Source: Eutreptiella sp. 'Long Island Sound 2002' (Eukaryota; Euglenozoa; Euglenophyceae; Eutreptiales; Eutreptiaceae). From it: a stretch of 64,000 bases of DNA. Both the position numbers and the translations under genes were made by a program. Each line of letters opens with the position of its first letter. The stretch's first letter is position 1. The stretch is taken from positions 1,001,501 through 1,065,500 of the forward strand of contig OZ038388.1 in NCBI GenBank assembly GCA_964036045.1, in the 5' to 3' direction. Shown piece after piece: positions 1 to 10,749 of the stretch. Under the pieces are notes generated by a model. It worked only from the letters and a program-made list of their open reading frames with translations, ran no database searches and was not told where the DNA came from.

Positions 1-1743
1 CACACCCGTGTGTTTGGGCTTCTTGTTGGGGTGGTCCGCTGTGTGGAAGGGGGTGGGCCAGGAGGGGGCGTGGTGGAGGGTGGGGTGTGGGAGGTCCCCC
101 CGTGTTGCCCATGTGTACAGGGTGGTCGCGGCGGCCCCTTCCGCCTGTATGGTGTATCGCTCGTCGTGTCGGCGACGGGTGACGAGGACGTTGGGGGCCG
201 TCAGCTCATACACCTGTGTGGTGTGGGGGAGGTGGCGGGTGACGGTGATCTTGGCGGCGTCGTTCTTGCGGGTGGTGGTGTGGGGGATGATGTAGTGGGT
301 CGCCCATTCATCCTGGGGGGTGTGCTCCGTCGGGTCTAGCTTGAGCGGGGGGTGGAGCGGCTTCGGTGTTGGGGGCTTGTCTTGGCCCTTCGCGTGGGGC
401 GCCACTTTGGTTTCGACCAGGTATTGTGGGCCCCAGGTTTCCGGGGCCCCTACCTGTGTGGCTGCCGCTGTTGCGGCTTGGAGGAGGGCGGTGGTGTTGG
501 TGTCTAGAGGGGGGGCCCCCGGTTGGGGGGTGAGGGTGTCATGGTCTTGGTACGCCCACCAAATTGTGTAGCCTCGTTGGGTGTTGCGGTGCGGGGTTTG
601 GGTCTGGGCTTGCTGGATGGATAGGGCGGTCTTGATGTCCTCCGCTGCTTGTGGGTTTATGGGTGTGGCGTAGGCCCATACTCCCGGGGCGTGTATGCCG
701 TGTGACGCTTGGCCTACTCCTCGTATCGGTTGTAGGGTGTGGTGGGTGCGTGTGAGCCCTAGGTGTTCTTGGAGGAGGTCCCCTCGGATGTCCTCCCATC
801 GTTGCTGCCAGGTATGTGTGTGGTCATTGGGGGCGGGGTAGGTGACGACGATGGCCTGCCAAGGGGTGGGGCCTGGATGCACCGTCATAGGTGCCGACGA
901 TGCTTGCGGGGGTATGTGGACGGCATGGGCGGCGGCTGCTGTTACGGGGTCTCCTTCCGTGGGTGTGATCGTGGCATCGCCTTGGACGGTGAGGAGGAGG
1001 TGGTGGCGGTCCGTCGGTAGTGCCCAGGTGGTGGTGGGCTCTGCGACTGAGTGGAGGCGGATGGCCTGGAGGCCCGGTGTGATTTCGTCCCATCGGAGTG
1101 TGCCGTTGTGGACCGCCCATTCCCGCGGCAGGTCTCGAAACCCGTTTCGGTCTGGGGTGGTGCGGTGTTGTGGGGGGAGCTCCATTGTGGTGATGGGGTG
1201 GGTGAGGGGCTCTGTGCGGGGTTGGTCTTGTGTGGTTGATGGTGATGGTGCCTGGGGCATGTCTTCGTCCAGTTGCTGGGGGGCTTTGGCCTCCTGGAGC
1301 TCTGCACTGATGGCGGCGAAGACATCTGGGAGGGTGGGGGAGGCGGGGGGGTGGGGTGCCGGATCGTCCCAGGTGATGTGGTATTCCTCCGGGTTCTCGG
1401 GGCTTTGCTGTACGGTGATGGTGGCTGTGGCGTCGTCTTCAGGTGTCCATCGGTGCGGATTGTGGTCGAGGGGGTGGAGGGTGACGGTGTGGCGGTGTTT
1501 CCAGCTGTGGAACGCTAGGAGGGCGTGGAGGCCGTGTCTGGTGTCCCCGGGCGGGCGGGGGTAGGTTTCGGCTGCTGCCTCCAGGAAGGTGTCCGCGGTG
1601 CCTTTCCAGGTGTCGTCCCAGAGAAGGTCTTCCTCTGTGCCCCACTCGTTGTCGTACCTTTTCTCCTGCTTCCACCCCTGGAGGGTCGCGTGGTCCTCAG
1701 GGAGGTCTCGTTGGACGGACTGGTAGTACTGCTCGGCGTCCAT
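1..1743 (-). CDS. Large uncharacterised protein, C-terminus beyond window edge
   Basis: Reading the minus strand from an ATG at 1743 gives 581 codons without a stop, running off the window at base 1. The N-terminus begins MDAEQYYQSVQRDLPEDH and the product has balanced, globular-looking composition (many D, E, W, Y and H), unlike the proline/threonine products of the other open frames here. Third codon positions are mostly C or G. No earlier in-frame ATG exists up to the stop at 2269-2271, although the frame stays open to 2268, so a spliced or upstream start is possible. Residues about 225-300 (from WALPTDRHHLLLTV through HAVHIPPQ to PWQAIVV) loosely resemble the beta-barrel pattern of cupins; this is only an impression. 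I do not recognise the family. It could be a host gene or an ORF of another mobile element. Confidence 0.5.
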   Translation of the reverse strand, partial: MDAEQYYQSVQRDLPEDHATLQGWKQEKRYDNEWGTEEDLLWDDTWKGTADTFLEAAAETYPRPPGDTRHGLHALLAFHSWKHRHTVTLHPLDHNPHRWTPEDDATATITVQQSPENPEEYHITWDDPAPHPPASPTLPDVFAAISAELQEAKAPQQLDEDMPQAPSPSTTQDQPRTEPLTHPITTMELPPQHRTTPDRNGFRDLPREWAVHNGTLRWDEITPGLQAIRLHSVAEPTTTWALPTDRHHLLLTVQGDATITPTEGDPVTAAAAHAVHIPPQASSAPMTVHPGPTPWQAIVVTYPAPNDHTHTWQQRWEDIRGDLLQEHLGLTRTHHTLQPIRGVGQASHGIHAPGVWAYATPINPQAAEDIKTALSIQQAQTQTPHRNTQRGYTIWWAYQDHDTLTPQPGAPPLDTNTTALLQAATAAATQVGAPETWGPQYLVETKVAPHAKGQDKPPTPKPLHPPLKLDPTEHTPQDEWATHYIIPHTTTRKNDAAKITVTRHLPHTTQVYELTAPNVLVTRRRHDERYTIQAEGAAATTLYTWATRGDLPHPTLHHAPSWPTPFHTADHPNKKPKHTGV

Positions 1744-2016
1744 GGGGGCTAGGGTGCTGGCCAGCGTGGCGTAGATGTCCTTTGGGGGGGGGGGGCGGTG
1801 GGGGAGTGGCGGCGCGGCCGGGGTCGGGCTCCTCTCGCTGGTGTTCCGCGTTCCGGTCTGCGGTGGACGCGGGGGATATGGAGCGCGGTGGCATGGGGTG
1901 GTCGGGCTCTTGCGGTTCCGTTGGTTGCTGGTGGGCTTGTGGGCGCGGGGCCGTGGCTGCCAGTAGGTGTCGGATGGCCGGGAGGATGTCGAAGTCGTCT
2001 TCCCAGCAGTGGGCTG
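1744..2016 (-). other. Possible upstream coding continuation across a 12-G run
   Basis: Upstream of the ATG at 1743 the same frame remains open (it reads PKDIYATLASTLAP just before the Met). A run of 12 G at 1784-1795 lies here. On its far side a different minus frame (about 2016-1796) encodes plausible protein, including CWEDDFDILPAIRHLL. A slip in the homopolymer, biological or from sequencing, would join the two. Alternatively this is 5' noncoding DNA that happens to lack stops. Confidence 0.3.
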
Positions 2017-3168
2017 GAGCGCACGCCCTGTCAGGGGAAGCGGGGGGGGGCGTGTTGCGGAGCGGTGTACGATAGGGTGGGCGACGCGTGCGGGTGGTGG
2101 CGTGCTCGCTCTGCCGTTCTGTTTCCCGCGGGCCCTGACCTTGGGGGTGGTGGTGTTGGTGATGTTGGTGGTGAGGGTGGTGTGGGCGCCGGAGTGGATG
2201 ATTGTGTCGGTGGCGGCGCTGTTGGCGAGGGTGGTATGGGCGTTAGAGTAGATGAAGCTGGTGTTGGGCTATGGTTGATGGTGGTTAGCTGGTGGGTCAG
2301 CTGTTGTCGCTGTCGTCGTCGCCGGTGGTGTTGGTGTCTCTGATGACGAGGTGATGGTCGGTGAGCATGGCGTGGGTGATGTATGGGCGTATGTGGTGTT
2401 GTCGGCGGTAACGTTTGTGGGCCGCATGTGGCGGTGGTGGCGAGGGTGCTGTAGTTGACGGGTGGTGTGGCCCACGTCGCCTCCGGTGGTGGAGGTGTGA
2501 TGGGTGCCGTGGTGGTGTCGGCGATGGTGGGGTGCCGCGGGTGGTGTATTGGTTGTTGGTGGTGGAGATGTTCCTGGTTTCTGGGTAGTCCCTGTCCGGC
2601 GGTGGTGGTGTTGGTGGTGTCGGTGCTCGTTGAGGCCGTTGGCGACGGCGGGGGTTCCTGGTCTCGCGTGGGGTGGTGGTGACGGTGGTGAGCGTAGGCG
2701 GTGCCATGGCGGTGGTGCCATTGACGGTTCGGCCGGGCGTGCTGGTGCCGGTTTCGGGTGTAAGTGTGGTTCGGGGTGCGGCATTGGTGGGTGGCTTTGA
2801 CGGCGGGTGGCGTGACTGGTGGGTGGCAGCGGTAGGGGGGTGTCGGTTGTTGGTGAGGCTGTCGTTGTCGGTGTTCCGGTTGGTGCCGGTGACGGTGTCG
2901 CTGGCCGTGCAGATGGTGGGGGGGACTCGTACCCTGGGGTCGCCGTGGCGTTCGGTCGACGGTGGTGCTTCCGGTGGTGTTCGTGTGAGTTGGCGGGGAG
3001 TGGTGTCGGCGTTGCTCTGGCTCGTGCCGTGTGTGCGGGCTGTGTGATTTTTGCGTCCGGGGTCGGTGGCGTTGGTGACGGTGGTGTGTTGGGGGTCGGC
3101 GCCGGTGGTGACGGTCCGATGGTGAGGGTGCCGGGGACGTTGGGTGGGTCCGCGCTGTTGGGCCTTCT

Positions 3169-3189
3169 CCTCGCCATTCCTGGCGGAGG
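3169..3189. repeat. Short hairpin repeat (GCCA-N4-TGGC core)
   Basis: The motif is CCTCGCCA, a 4-base loop (TTCC), then TGGCGGAGG. The arms pair apart from one bulged base. It is the leftmost clear copy of a hairpin that becomes densely repeated at 7.0-8.9 kb. Confidence 0.6.
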
Positions 3190-3803
3190 GTGCTGGCGGT
3201 GGTGTCGCTGGTGGTGAGGGTGTGGTGGTGTTGCTGTGGTGTTTTGTGCTGCTTGGGTGGGTGGTGGGGACCCCTGGTTGATGTTGACGTTGCTCCGGGT
3301 GATTTCGATGCGGTGGGTGCGATGGCGTGTGGCGTTGTTGTTTCTACCCTTGGTTGGGGGCCTGGTGGGCGGCGCTGGTGGCGTTTGTTCGCCAGCCGTG
3401 GTGGCGTCCTGGGTGGTGTCGTCGATGGGGGCGCCCTAGGTGTTACTCTGTGCCGGGGTCGTGGTGGTGGTGTTAGGGGTGTTAGGGGCGGTGGTGTGTC
3501 TCGCGGTGGTCCGGTGGGCTGTGTGCTGGTGTTCGGTGGTTCCGGGCGTGCCATTCGTGGCTGGTGTTTGGCCGGTCTGTGGTCCTGGTGGTGTCGGCTG
3601 TCCGTGGGTCCGTAGTGACAGGTGTTGCTGCGGTTGCGGTTTAGGGTGACCTTGCTGCGGTTGGGTGGTGGTGTCGCCGTGTTGCCGCTGTCGGTGGTGC
3701 CGGTGTTGGCGTTGGTGGGGGTGCTGCCGGGGGAGCTGTGTGTGTTGGCGTTGTAGGGTGTTGTAAGTGCTGCCCTGGCGGTGTTCTGACGGCGGAGGGG
3801 GGA

Positions 3804-3824
3804 CCTCGCCACTCCTGGCGGAGG
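3804..3824. repeat. Short hairpin repeat (GCCA-N4-TGGC core)
   Basis: CCTCGCCA, loop CTCC, TGGCGGAGG. This is the exact form that heads each unit of the 7.0-8.9 kb satellite. It is preceded by a 'gttctgacggcgg' block that also precedes the copy at 4773. Confidence 0.6.
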
Positions 3825-4772
3825 TTCCCACATGCGTCGTTGGCTGGTGGGTTGGCCTTGGCCCCCTCGGTGTCCTTGCTGCCGATGGTGTCTCACCGGG
3901 ATGCGGGATGGGGGATGCTCCGGGTTGCTGTCGGTGAGGTCGCACTGCCGGTGGCGCCGTCGGTGGTGCCGGTGGTGAGGTCGTTGCGGGCGCTGCTATG
4001 GTTCACGGTGTCGCTGATGTTGTTGATGCTGCTGGTGGTTGGTGTGGGTCTGTGTGTGGTTTGTCAGTCGCTGTTGCTGGTGCTGGTGGTGGTTCTGGGT
4101 GCGGGCCGGTGGGTGGCGCGGTTGGAACGCCTTGGGTGTAACTTGGCCGCTGGGTGGTTTCTTGTGTTGGTCCGTTGTTGGTTCCGGGCGTCCCCGTTGG
4201 TGAGGGTGTTGTGGTGTTCGGTTTGGGTGTTGGCGGCGGTGCAGGTGCGGGTGTCGCAGTTCCTGGCCCTGGGTCTGGGCGTGGCCGTTCGGGTGTTGCT
4301 GGGTGTGGGCGTTCGCCTCTCCTGGCTGAGGGCTCGGTGGCGTTCGTTCGCCAGCCGTGCTGGCGTCCTTGGTGACGCCGTTGGTGGGGTTGCCCTAGGT
4401 GGCGGGGCCGTGGTGTTGGTGTTGGGGGCGTTGTAGGTGACGGCACCTCGGCCCGTCGTTGGTGGGGTTGGTGGTGGTGTGGATAGTGCCGTGGGTGTTG
4501 GTGGCGTTGGTGTTGCCGAAGGCGAGGGTGCCTTATGTGTTACTTGGTGGTTGGCGTGTGTTGTGGTGGTCTGTTGGCGTGGGCGTTGTTGGTGTTGGTG
4601 CTGGGCGCGGCCTGTGTTTGGGTGGTCGGCGGTTCCGGGCGTGCCACTCGTGGCTGGCCGTCGCGGTGTTGGTGACGGTGTTGGCGAGGGCGCCGCCGGT
4701 GGAGCTGCGGCCGATGTGGGCGCTGCGGGTGTTGCCCTGGTGGATGGTGGTGTTCTGACGGCGGGGGTGGGA

Positions 4773-4793
4773 CCTCGCCACTCCTGGTGGAGG
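4773..4793. repeat. Short hairpin repeat (GCCA-N4-TGGC core)
   Basis: CCTCGCCA, loop CTCC, TGGTGGAGG. It lies about 970 bases after the copy at 3804 in a matching context and carries one change in the right arm. Confidence 0.55.
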
Positions 4794-5850
4794 TACCCAT
4801 GGGTGTCGCTGGCCTGTGTGTTGGCTCCCTTGGTGTTGTTGATGCCGATGGTGTCGTACCGGGCGGTGTTGCCGTGGCGATTGCCGTTGACGCTCTGGTT
4901 TGTCGGTGCTGAGGCCGTACTGCCGGTGTCGGTGTCGGTGATGCCGGTGGTGAGGTCGTTGTGGGTGTCGCTATGGTTCTCGGCGTCTCGGACGCTGCCG
5001 ATGCTGGTGGTGGTTGGCGTGGGTCTGTGTGTGGGTGGTCCGCGGCTTGCGTTCAGGGCGGTGGTCGGTTTCTGTGGCTCTGTCTGGGGGGGTGTGCAGT
5101 AGGTGGTGTGGTCTGCTGGTGCTGCTGTTGGTGTAGGTGGCGTAGGTGTTGCTCCGGGTGGTGTCGTGGGTGAGGGTGGTGTTGGCGGCGCCGGTGATGT
5201 GGGTGTCGCCGGGGATTGCATGGTGGTTCCGGGCGCGTGCCCTCGCTTCCCCTGGCCGGGGCTTGGTGGTTTGTTGGCTCACCGGCTGTGGTGGTTTCGG
5301 TGTCCTCCGGTGGCAGAGGTTGCTGGTGGCGACGCTGATGGTGGGGTGTTGCCGGCGATGGTGTGCTTGATGCCGTTGGCTTGGGTGATGTAGGTGCTGG
5401 AACCGGCGGTGGCATGCGTAGGTGTCGTAGGCGTTGGTGCCGGCGGCGACGGTGTTGGTGAGGGTGTTGTGCTGGCTTGATTTTTGGTGGTGTTGGTGTT
5501 TCCGATGGCGTGGATGTCGGTGGCGGTGGTTCTGGGTGCGAGCCGGTGGGGGACCGGATCGGCTGGGTGCGGTCGTTGGGCAGTGTTGGGTGGCTTTTTG
5601 TGTTTGTTTGTTTGGTGGGTGCTGGGGTCGCTGGTGTTGCCGATGGTGCTTCCGCTGGTTTCGGGTGTGTCCGCTGGTGAGGGTGTCGTGGCGTCCGGTT
5701 TGGGCGTTGGTGGCGGTGCTGGTGTGGGTGTCGTAGTGCCCGGTCCTGGTGTTGGGCGTGGCCGTTCGGGTGTTACTGGGTGTGGCCGTTCGCCACTCCT
5801 GGCTGCGGGCTTGGTGGGTCCTCCTTTGCGTCCTAGCGGCTTCTGGCGGC

Positions 5851-7010
5851 GCTGCAGCCCCCCTGGCGGGTTGCTGGGTTCCTGTTGTTTGGGTTTGTGT
5901 GTGTTGCGTGTGTGGTGCGGGCGGCGCCTGCGCTTTGGTGTGTGGTGTGCGCTTGTGGGGCTCGTGTCGGTGGCGGTTGTGGGGGTGTGTGTTGTGTGCA
6001 CGCTCGGGCGTGTGTGCGGTGTGTTGGTGGTGCGTTGGGGCGCCTGCCCTCGCCTTTGCGGGCGTGGTTTGGCGGCCCTGTTTGGCGGCCCTGTGTGTCG
6101 TGCCCCCCCCCCTGTCTCGGCTGTGTGGTTCCCCGCCCCCCTTGGCTGGGGTCTGTTGGTGGTGCGTCCCCTTGCTGTCCCTTTTGCGTGCCCTCCTCCT
6201 TCTGTCTCTTTTCGGTGTCGCTTGGGGCGGTGTCGTGCCCGGGCCTTCCCGGCTGTGGTGTGTGGGGGGGGGTCCTTGTCGCCGGCTCGGGTCCCTTCCC
6301 CTGGTGTTTCCCCGTGGGGGAGCCGGTGCTTGCACTCCCCGTCAGGGTGTAACTCTGTTGTACGGATGCCGTCCATGGACCTGTTCCGTAGCCAGGTACT
6401 CCAGCCGTTCCCCACACCGGGGTCGGGTACACTGTGGGTCGCTGGGGAGTCCTCGCGGGACAGGCGCGTCTCTTGCCTGCCCCGATGGACGGTGTGCCCT
6501 ACCCGCAGCCCCTCGCTGGGCCCGAACCGCAGTACGTGCCGTGGGGAGTGCTCTTGGTCAGGCCCATTGGTCACCCCCCCAGGCCGGTGCCACCGCGGGC
6601 CGCTGACCAACGGTCCCGGGCGTATCCCACCTTATTGCGTGTGCTCAGGTGGGGCCGATACGGTCACCGGGGCGGCCCCCAAACCCCTGAGGTTGGGTCC
6701 CTCGCCGGCGCCCCCCGTGGGCCCTTTTCGTCCCGCCCCCCTTTTCGCTGTGCGGTTTGCGGTGGTTGGTGTCCCGTCTCTCCGGGGTGGGGTGGTGGTG
6801 GTGGGGGGGGGGGGGTGTTCGCTGTTCCTGGCTGTGTTGCTTGCGGGCGTGTCGCCCCCTCCCCTGGTCGCGGTTCGCCGCCGGTGTGTGTGTTTGTGGC
6901 GCGGTGCGTGCGCGCGTGGTGTCTGTGTTGGTGTGTGGTGCGTGGTTTGTGGTGTGTGGTGTGCGGTGGTGGTGTGTTGGTGGGGTTGTGGCGGGTGTGT
7001 GGTGTGGTTG
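5851..7010. other. G/T-rich stretch with an internal segment of balanced composition; no gene seen
   Basis: Most of this stretch is G/T/C-rich and open in several frames on both strands because it lacks A-containing stop triplets. Between about 6330 and 6720 the composition becomes balanced and the sequence is not repeated elsewhere in the window. It may be a fragment of an unrelated gene or element. A minus frame there (MDGIRTTELHPDGE near 6370) looks protein-like but has no clear limits. Confidence 0.3.
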
Positions 7011-8935
7011 GTCCCTCGCCACTCCTGGCGGAGGTTCCTGTGTGCTACTCCCCGCCACTCCTGGCTGGGTTTCGCTGCCTGTGGTGTTGTGCGGCTCCCC
7101 GCCACTCCTGGCTGGGGTTCCGCCGCCGGCAGTGGCGTGTGGTGTGTGGTGAGCGGTGGCGGTGTGTTGGTGGGGTTGTGGCTGGTGTGTGGTGCGGTTG
7201 GTCCCTCGCCACTCCTGGCAGAGGTTCCCGTGTGCTACTCCCCGCCACTCCTGGTTGGGTTTCGCTGCCGGTGGTGGTGGGCGGTCCTCGCCACTCCTGG
7301 CTGAGGTCTCCGGGCGGCGGTGGTGTGTGGTGGGGTTGTGGCTGGTGTGTGGTGTGTGTGGTCCCTCGCCACTCCTGGCGGAGGTTCCTGTGTGCTACTC
7401 CCCGCCACTCCTGGCTGGGTTTCGCTGCCTGTGGTGGTGTGCGGTTCCCCGCCACTCCTGGCTGGGGCCTGTTCGCGGCGGTGGTGCGTGCCGCGTGGTG
7501 TGTGGTGTGTGGTGTGTGGTGTGCGGCGGTGGTGTGTTGGTGGGGTTGTGGCTGTGGTTGGTCCCTCGCCACTCCTGGCGGAGGTTCCTGTGTTCTACTC
7601 CCCGCCACTCCTGGCTGGGTTTCGATGCCGGTGGCGGTGGGCGGTCCTCGCCACTCCTGGCTGAGGGCCCTGGGCGCGGTTTCCCGCCACTCCTGGCTGG
7701 GGTTCGCTGGCGGCGGCGGTGTGTGGTGGGGTTGTGGTTGGTGTGTGGTGTGGTTGGTCCCTCGCCACTCCTGGCGGAGGTTCCTGTGTGCTACTCCCCG
7801 CCACTCCTGGCTGGGTTTCGCTGCCGGTGGTGGTGGGCGGTCCCCGCCACTCCTGGCTGGGGTCCGCTGGCGGCGGTGGTGTGTGGTGTGTGGCGGTGGT
7901 GTGTTGGTTGTTGGTCCCTCGCCACTCCTGGCGGAGGTTCCTGTGTGCTACTCCCCGCCACTCCTGGCTGGGTTTCGCTGCCGGTGGTGGTGTGCGGTTT
8001 CCCGCCACTCCTGGCTGGGGCCTGCTGGCGGTGGTGGTGCGTGGTGTGTGGTGTGTGGTGTGCGGCGGTGGTGTGTTGGCGGGGTTGTGGGTGGTGTGTG
8101 GTGTGGTTGGTCCCTCGCCACTCCTGGCGGAGGTTCCTGTGTGCTACTCCCCGCCACTCCTGGCTGGGTTTCGCTGCCGGTGGTGGTGGGCGGTCCCCGC
8201 CACTCCTGGCTGGGGTCCGCTGGCGGCGGTGGTGTGTGGTGTGTGGCGGTGGTGTGTTGGTTGTTGGTCCCTCGCCACTCCTGGCGGAGGTTCCTGTGTG
8301 CTACTCCCCGCCACTCCTGGCTGGGTTTAGCTGCCGGTGGTGGTGGGCGGTCCTCGCCACTCCTGGCTGGGGTCCGTTGGCGGCGGTGTGTGGCGTGGTC
8401 GGTCCCTCGCCACTCCTGGCGGAGGTTCCTGCGTGCTACTCCCCGCCACTCCTGGCTGGGTTTCGGTGCCGGTGGTGGTGTGTGGTCCCCCGCCTCTCCC
8501 GGCTTGGGTCCGCTGGCGGCGGTGGTGTGTGGTGTGTGGTGTGTGGTGTGTGGTGTGTGGTGTGTGGTGTGTGGTGTGCGGTGGTGGTGTGCTGGTGGGG
8601 TTGCGGCTGGTGTGTGGTGTGGTTGGTTCCTCGCCTCTCCCGGCGGAGGTTCCTGTGTGCTACTCCCCGCCACTCCTGGCTGGGTTTCGCTGCCGGCGGT
8701 GGTGGGCGTTCCTCGCCACTCCTGGCGGAGGGTCCCGGGCGCGGTTCCCCGCCACTCCTGGCTGGGTTTCGCTGTCGGCGGTGGTGCGTGGTGTGCGGTG
8801 TGTGGTGTGCGGCGTGTGGCGTGCGGCGGTGGCGTGTGTGGTGGGTTTGTGGCTGGTGTGGTTGGTCCCTCGCCACTCCTGGCGGAGGTTCCTGTGTGCT
8901 ACTCCCCGCCACTCCTGGCTGGGTTTCGCTGCCGG
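7011..8935. repeat. Hairpin-bearing satellite, 11 units of about 135-237 bp
   Basis: Eleven units start at about 7011, 7201, 7361, 7561, 7757, 7914, 8110, 8267, 8402, 8627 and 8864. Each opens with the CCTCGCCA-CTCC-TGGCGGAGG hairpin, then a conserved 'ttcctgtgtgctactcccc' spacer, then one to three further GCCA-CTCC-TGGC hairpins ending 'tgggtttcgctgc'. It closes with a variable GT-rich linker (gtggtgtgtggtgtg repeats). The unit at 8627 has a CTCTCCCGGC variant. Long open frames on both strands come from the absence of stop triplets and not from coding constraint. Confidence 0.88.
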
Positions 8936-9289
8936 TGGTGGTCTGGTGTGGTGGTGCGGTGGGTGTGTCTTCCGGGTGCCCTTCCCCTTGGCCCTGGTGT
9001 GTGTGTGTGCGCTGTGTGGCCCTTCGTGTTGGTGTGGGTGGCGTGGGGGGGGGGGGGTCGCGCTAGGTGTGGCTGTCGTGCGTGCGCGTGCGTGTGCTCG
9101 CGGTGTGTGGTTGGTGGGGTGGGGTGTGTCATACCTTGGCTGGTTCTCGTCGTCGGTCGTCGGCATGTTTCACAAGGCAGAAGAAGAGGTCCTGTAGATG
9201 CGTAGCAGAGATGCGTGGCATGTGTGATGCGTAGCACGTACCTGTCCTTTCGTCCCATCATGTTTTCTTCCCCTGTTGAGAAAGAGCGT
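8936..9289. other. End of GT-rich region; no gene seen
   Basis: This is the transition from the satellite to the T-rich array. It contains a G run at about 9049-9058 and a short tandem 'gatgcgtagca' motif at about 9197-9237. Nothing supports a gene. Confidence 0.4.
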
Positions 9290-10560
9290 GCGCAGGTCCT
9301 TTTTTTTTTTCGTGTTGTGGTTTGTGTCTCCTCCCTCGTGTTTTTTTTTTTTCTCGCTGCGTCTTCGATAACATACCTCTCCGCATTGCGTTTCCCCTAT
9401 AGAGAGGGCGTGGAAGGCGGTTTCGTGTTTTTTTTTTTTTTCAACATACTTGTTGTACCTTGTGCCGCTTCTTGTTGCCGTCCCCTATAGAGAAAGCGTG
9501 TGTTTGTTTGTGGGTGGGGCGGGGGTGGGGTTGCATACCATGACTTTCTTTTGTCTCGTCTCCGTCTTCGTGCATCTTGCGGCTTTGTGTGCGTTTGTGT
9601 TTTCGTCCCCTTGGCGCCTTCCCTCGCATTTTTAACATACTTGTTCGTCATACCTCCATACCATTGTTTCCCCGTGGTACGTGGTCATTCCCTATAGCGA
9701 GAGCGTGTGTGTGTTTGCGGGCGGGGCGGTGTGGGGTTCATACCTTGTTTTTCCTTGCTCTTGTCTCCGTCTTCTCGCTCCTTGCGGTCTTGTTTATGTG
9801 TGTGCGTGTGTGCGTGGTCCGTCCCTTTGGTGCCCTCCCTCGTATTGTTAACATACTTGCTCGCCGTACCGTTGTTTCCTCGTGGTTGGTGAACGTTCGC
9901 TTGTTCGCCTTTTCATTGTTTCCCCTTTGTCCGTGGCCGCCCCATACCTTTTGCGCTTTTGTGGAATTTTTTTTTTTTCTCTCTCGCGGCGGTCGGGGCC
10001 TATGGAGGAATAAATATGGGGGATATATGGTTGTGGTTTGTGTTTGCGGGCGTGCCTTTTGACGTGCGTGGCGGTTCGTCGTTCTTTTTTTTTTTTTTTT
10101 TGCGTGCGGTGTTGTCCCTTGGGCGCCCTCCTTCGCAACATACTTGGTTTTCTCATCCACGTATGTGTAGCGGTGGATACGATATGTATGACGCATGGGG
10201 CCGTAACATACTTGGTTGTCATACCTCGTTTTCCCGTGGTCCGTGGTCGCGTCTTTTTTGTTTGTGGTTTGGTGTTTCTCTTTTTGTTGCGTTTCCTTCT
10301 CTCTTTTTTTTTTTTTTTGACGCGCACATGTCGCCTAGCTCCTATGGCACGCACTTTGCTAGGTGGCTCGGCGCTCGCTTTGTTCTTGTCTTCGTCGTCG
10401 TGGCTTGCTGGTTTTTGGTGTTCGCCTCTTTTCTTCTTCTTTGTTTGTGGAGCGCGCACAAGTCCCTAGCGCCTAGGACACGCACTTTGATAGGTGTTTT
10501 GGAGCATGCAACGCTCAGGTTCTTCGCCGTCGCGACTCTATTGTTCGTCTTTGTTTTGTG
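9290..10560. repeat. Degenerate tandem array with T-runs and 'aacatacttg' motif
   Basis: Diverged units share ordered landmarks: 'cccctatagagagagcgtg' variants at about 9400, 9482 and 9690; 'ggcgccttccctcgca' variants at about 9610, 9825 and 10120; and 'aacatacttg' at about 9443, 9635, 9849, 10138 and 10205. Poly-T runs occur at about 9300, 9340, 9430, 9967, 10085 and 10307. A second pair, 'cacgcactttg-taggtg', occurs near 10348 and 10478. No coding region is supported. Confidence 0.6.
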
Positions 10561-10749
10561 GGTGTCCTAAATTTTGCGACCTCGCCAAACAGCGGCGTAA
10601 AATTTTTTGGGGGGTTTCTGAGGTCGGAAAAAACGATTTTTCGCTTCTTTTTTGCTGGCGGTGCGTCGTTTTCTTAGTTTTGTATTATTTTTCTGCTGCG
10701 ATCGCGCGACACGAAAAGGGACACGAAAAAGAAGGATTGTGGCCACGGA
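10561..10749. other. A/T-richer junction between tandem array and element E1; no gene seen
   Basis: This stretch has mononucleotide runs and no recognisable gene. The last E1 integrase frame reads into it for about 20 codons before a stop at 10685-10687. That tail does not resemble a gypsy C-terminus, so it marks the breakpoint that truncated E1. Confidence 0.4.

Larger units (their letters stand above)
2100..5850. repeat. G/T-rich imperfect long tandem repeats; minus strand Thr/Asn-rich
   Basis: The plus strand is extremely G/T-rich and nearly free of stops in many frames. Related blocks recur at roughly 1-kb spacing: a 'tcgccagccgtg' hairpin near 3390 and 4345, a 'ttccgggcgtgcca' block near 3550 and 4640, and a hairpin near 3804 and 4773. 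On the minus strand, short stretches in different frames encode Thr/Asn-rich, beta-solenoid-like text, such as NAHTTLANSAATDTIIHSG near 2190-2250 and GDTHITGAANTTLTHDTT near 5150-5210. The frame changes repeatedly, so it is either a decayed repeat protein or a satellite. No intact gene is supported. Confidence 0.45.

Noticed and set aside
7011-8935. CRISPR-like array (regularly spaced palindromic repeats)
   Set aside because: The spacers are themselves conserved and GT-rich, unit length varies from 135 to 237 bp, no cas genes are present, and the setting is eukaryotic.
1-9200. Telomere because of the G/T-rich strand
   Set aside because: No simple short telomeric repeat is present. The pattern is complex satellite plus a probable gene at the edge.
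6434-9205. Very long plus-strand open frame (over 900 codons), with a second long one overlapping it and others on the minus strand
   Set aside because: The satellite lacks TAA, TAG and TGA almost entirely, so several frames are open at once. The products are monotonous Gly/Trp/Val/Cys repeats that follow the DNA repeat.
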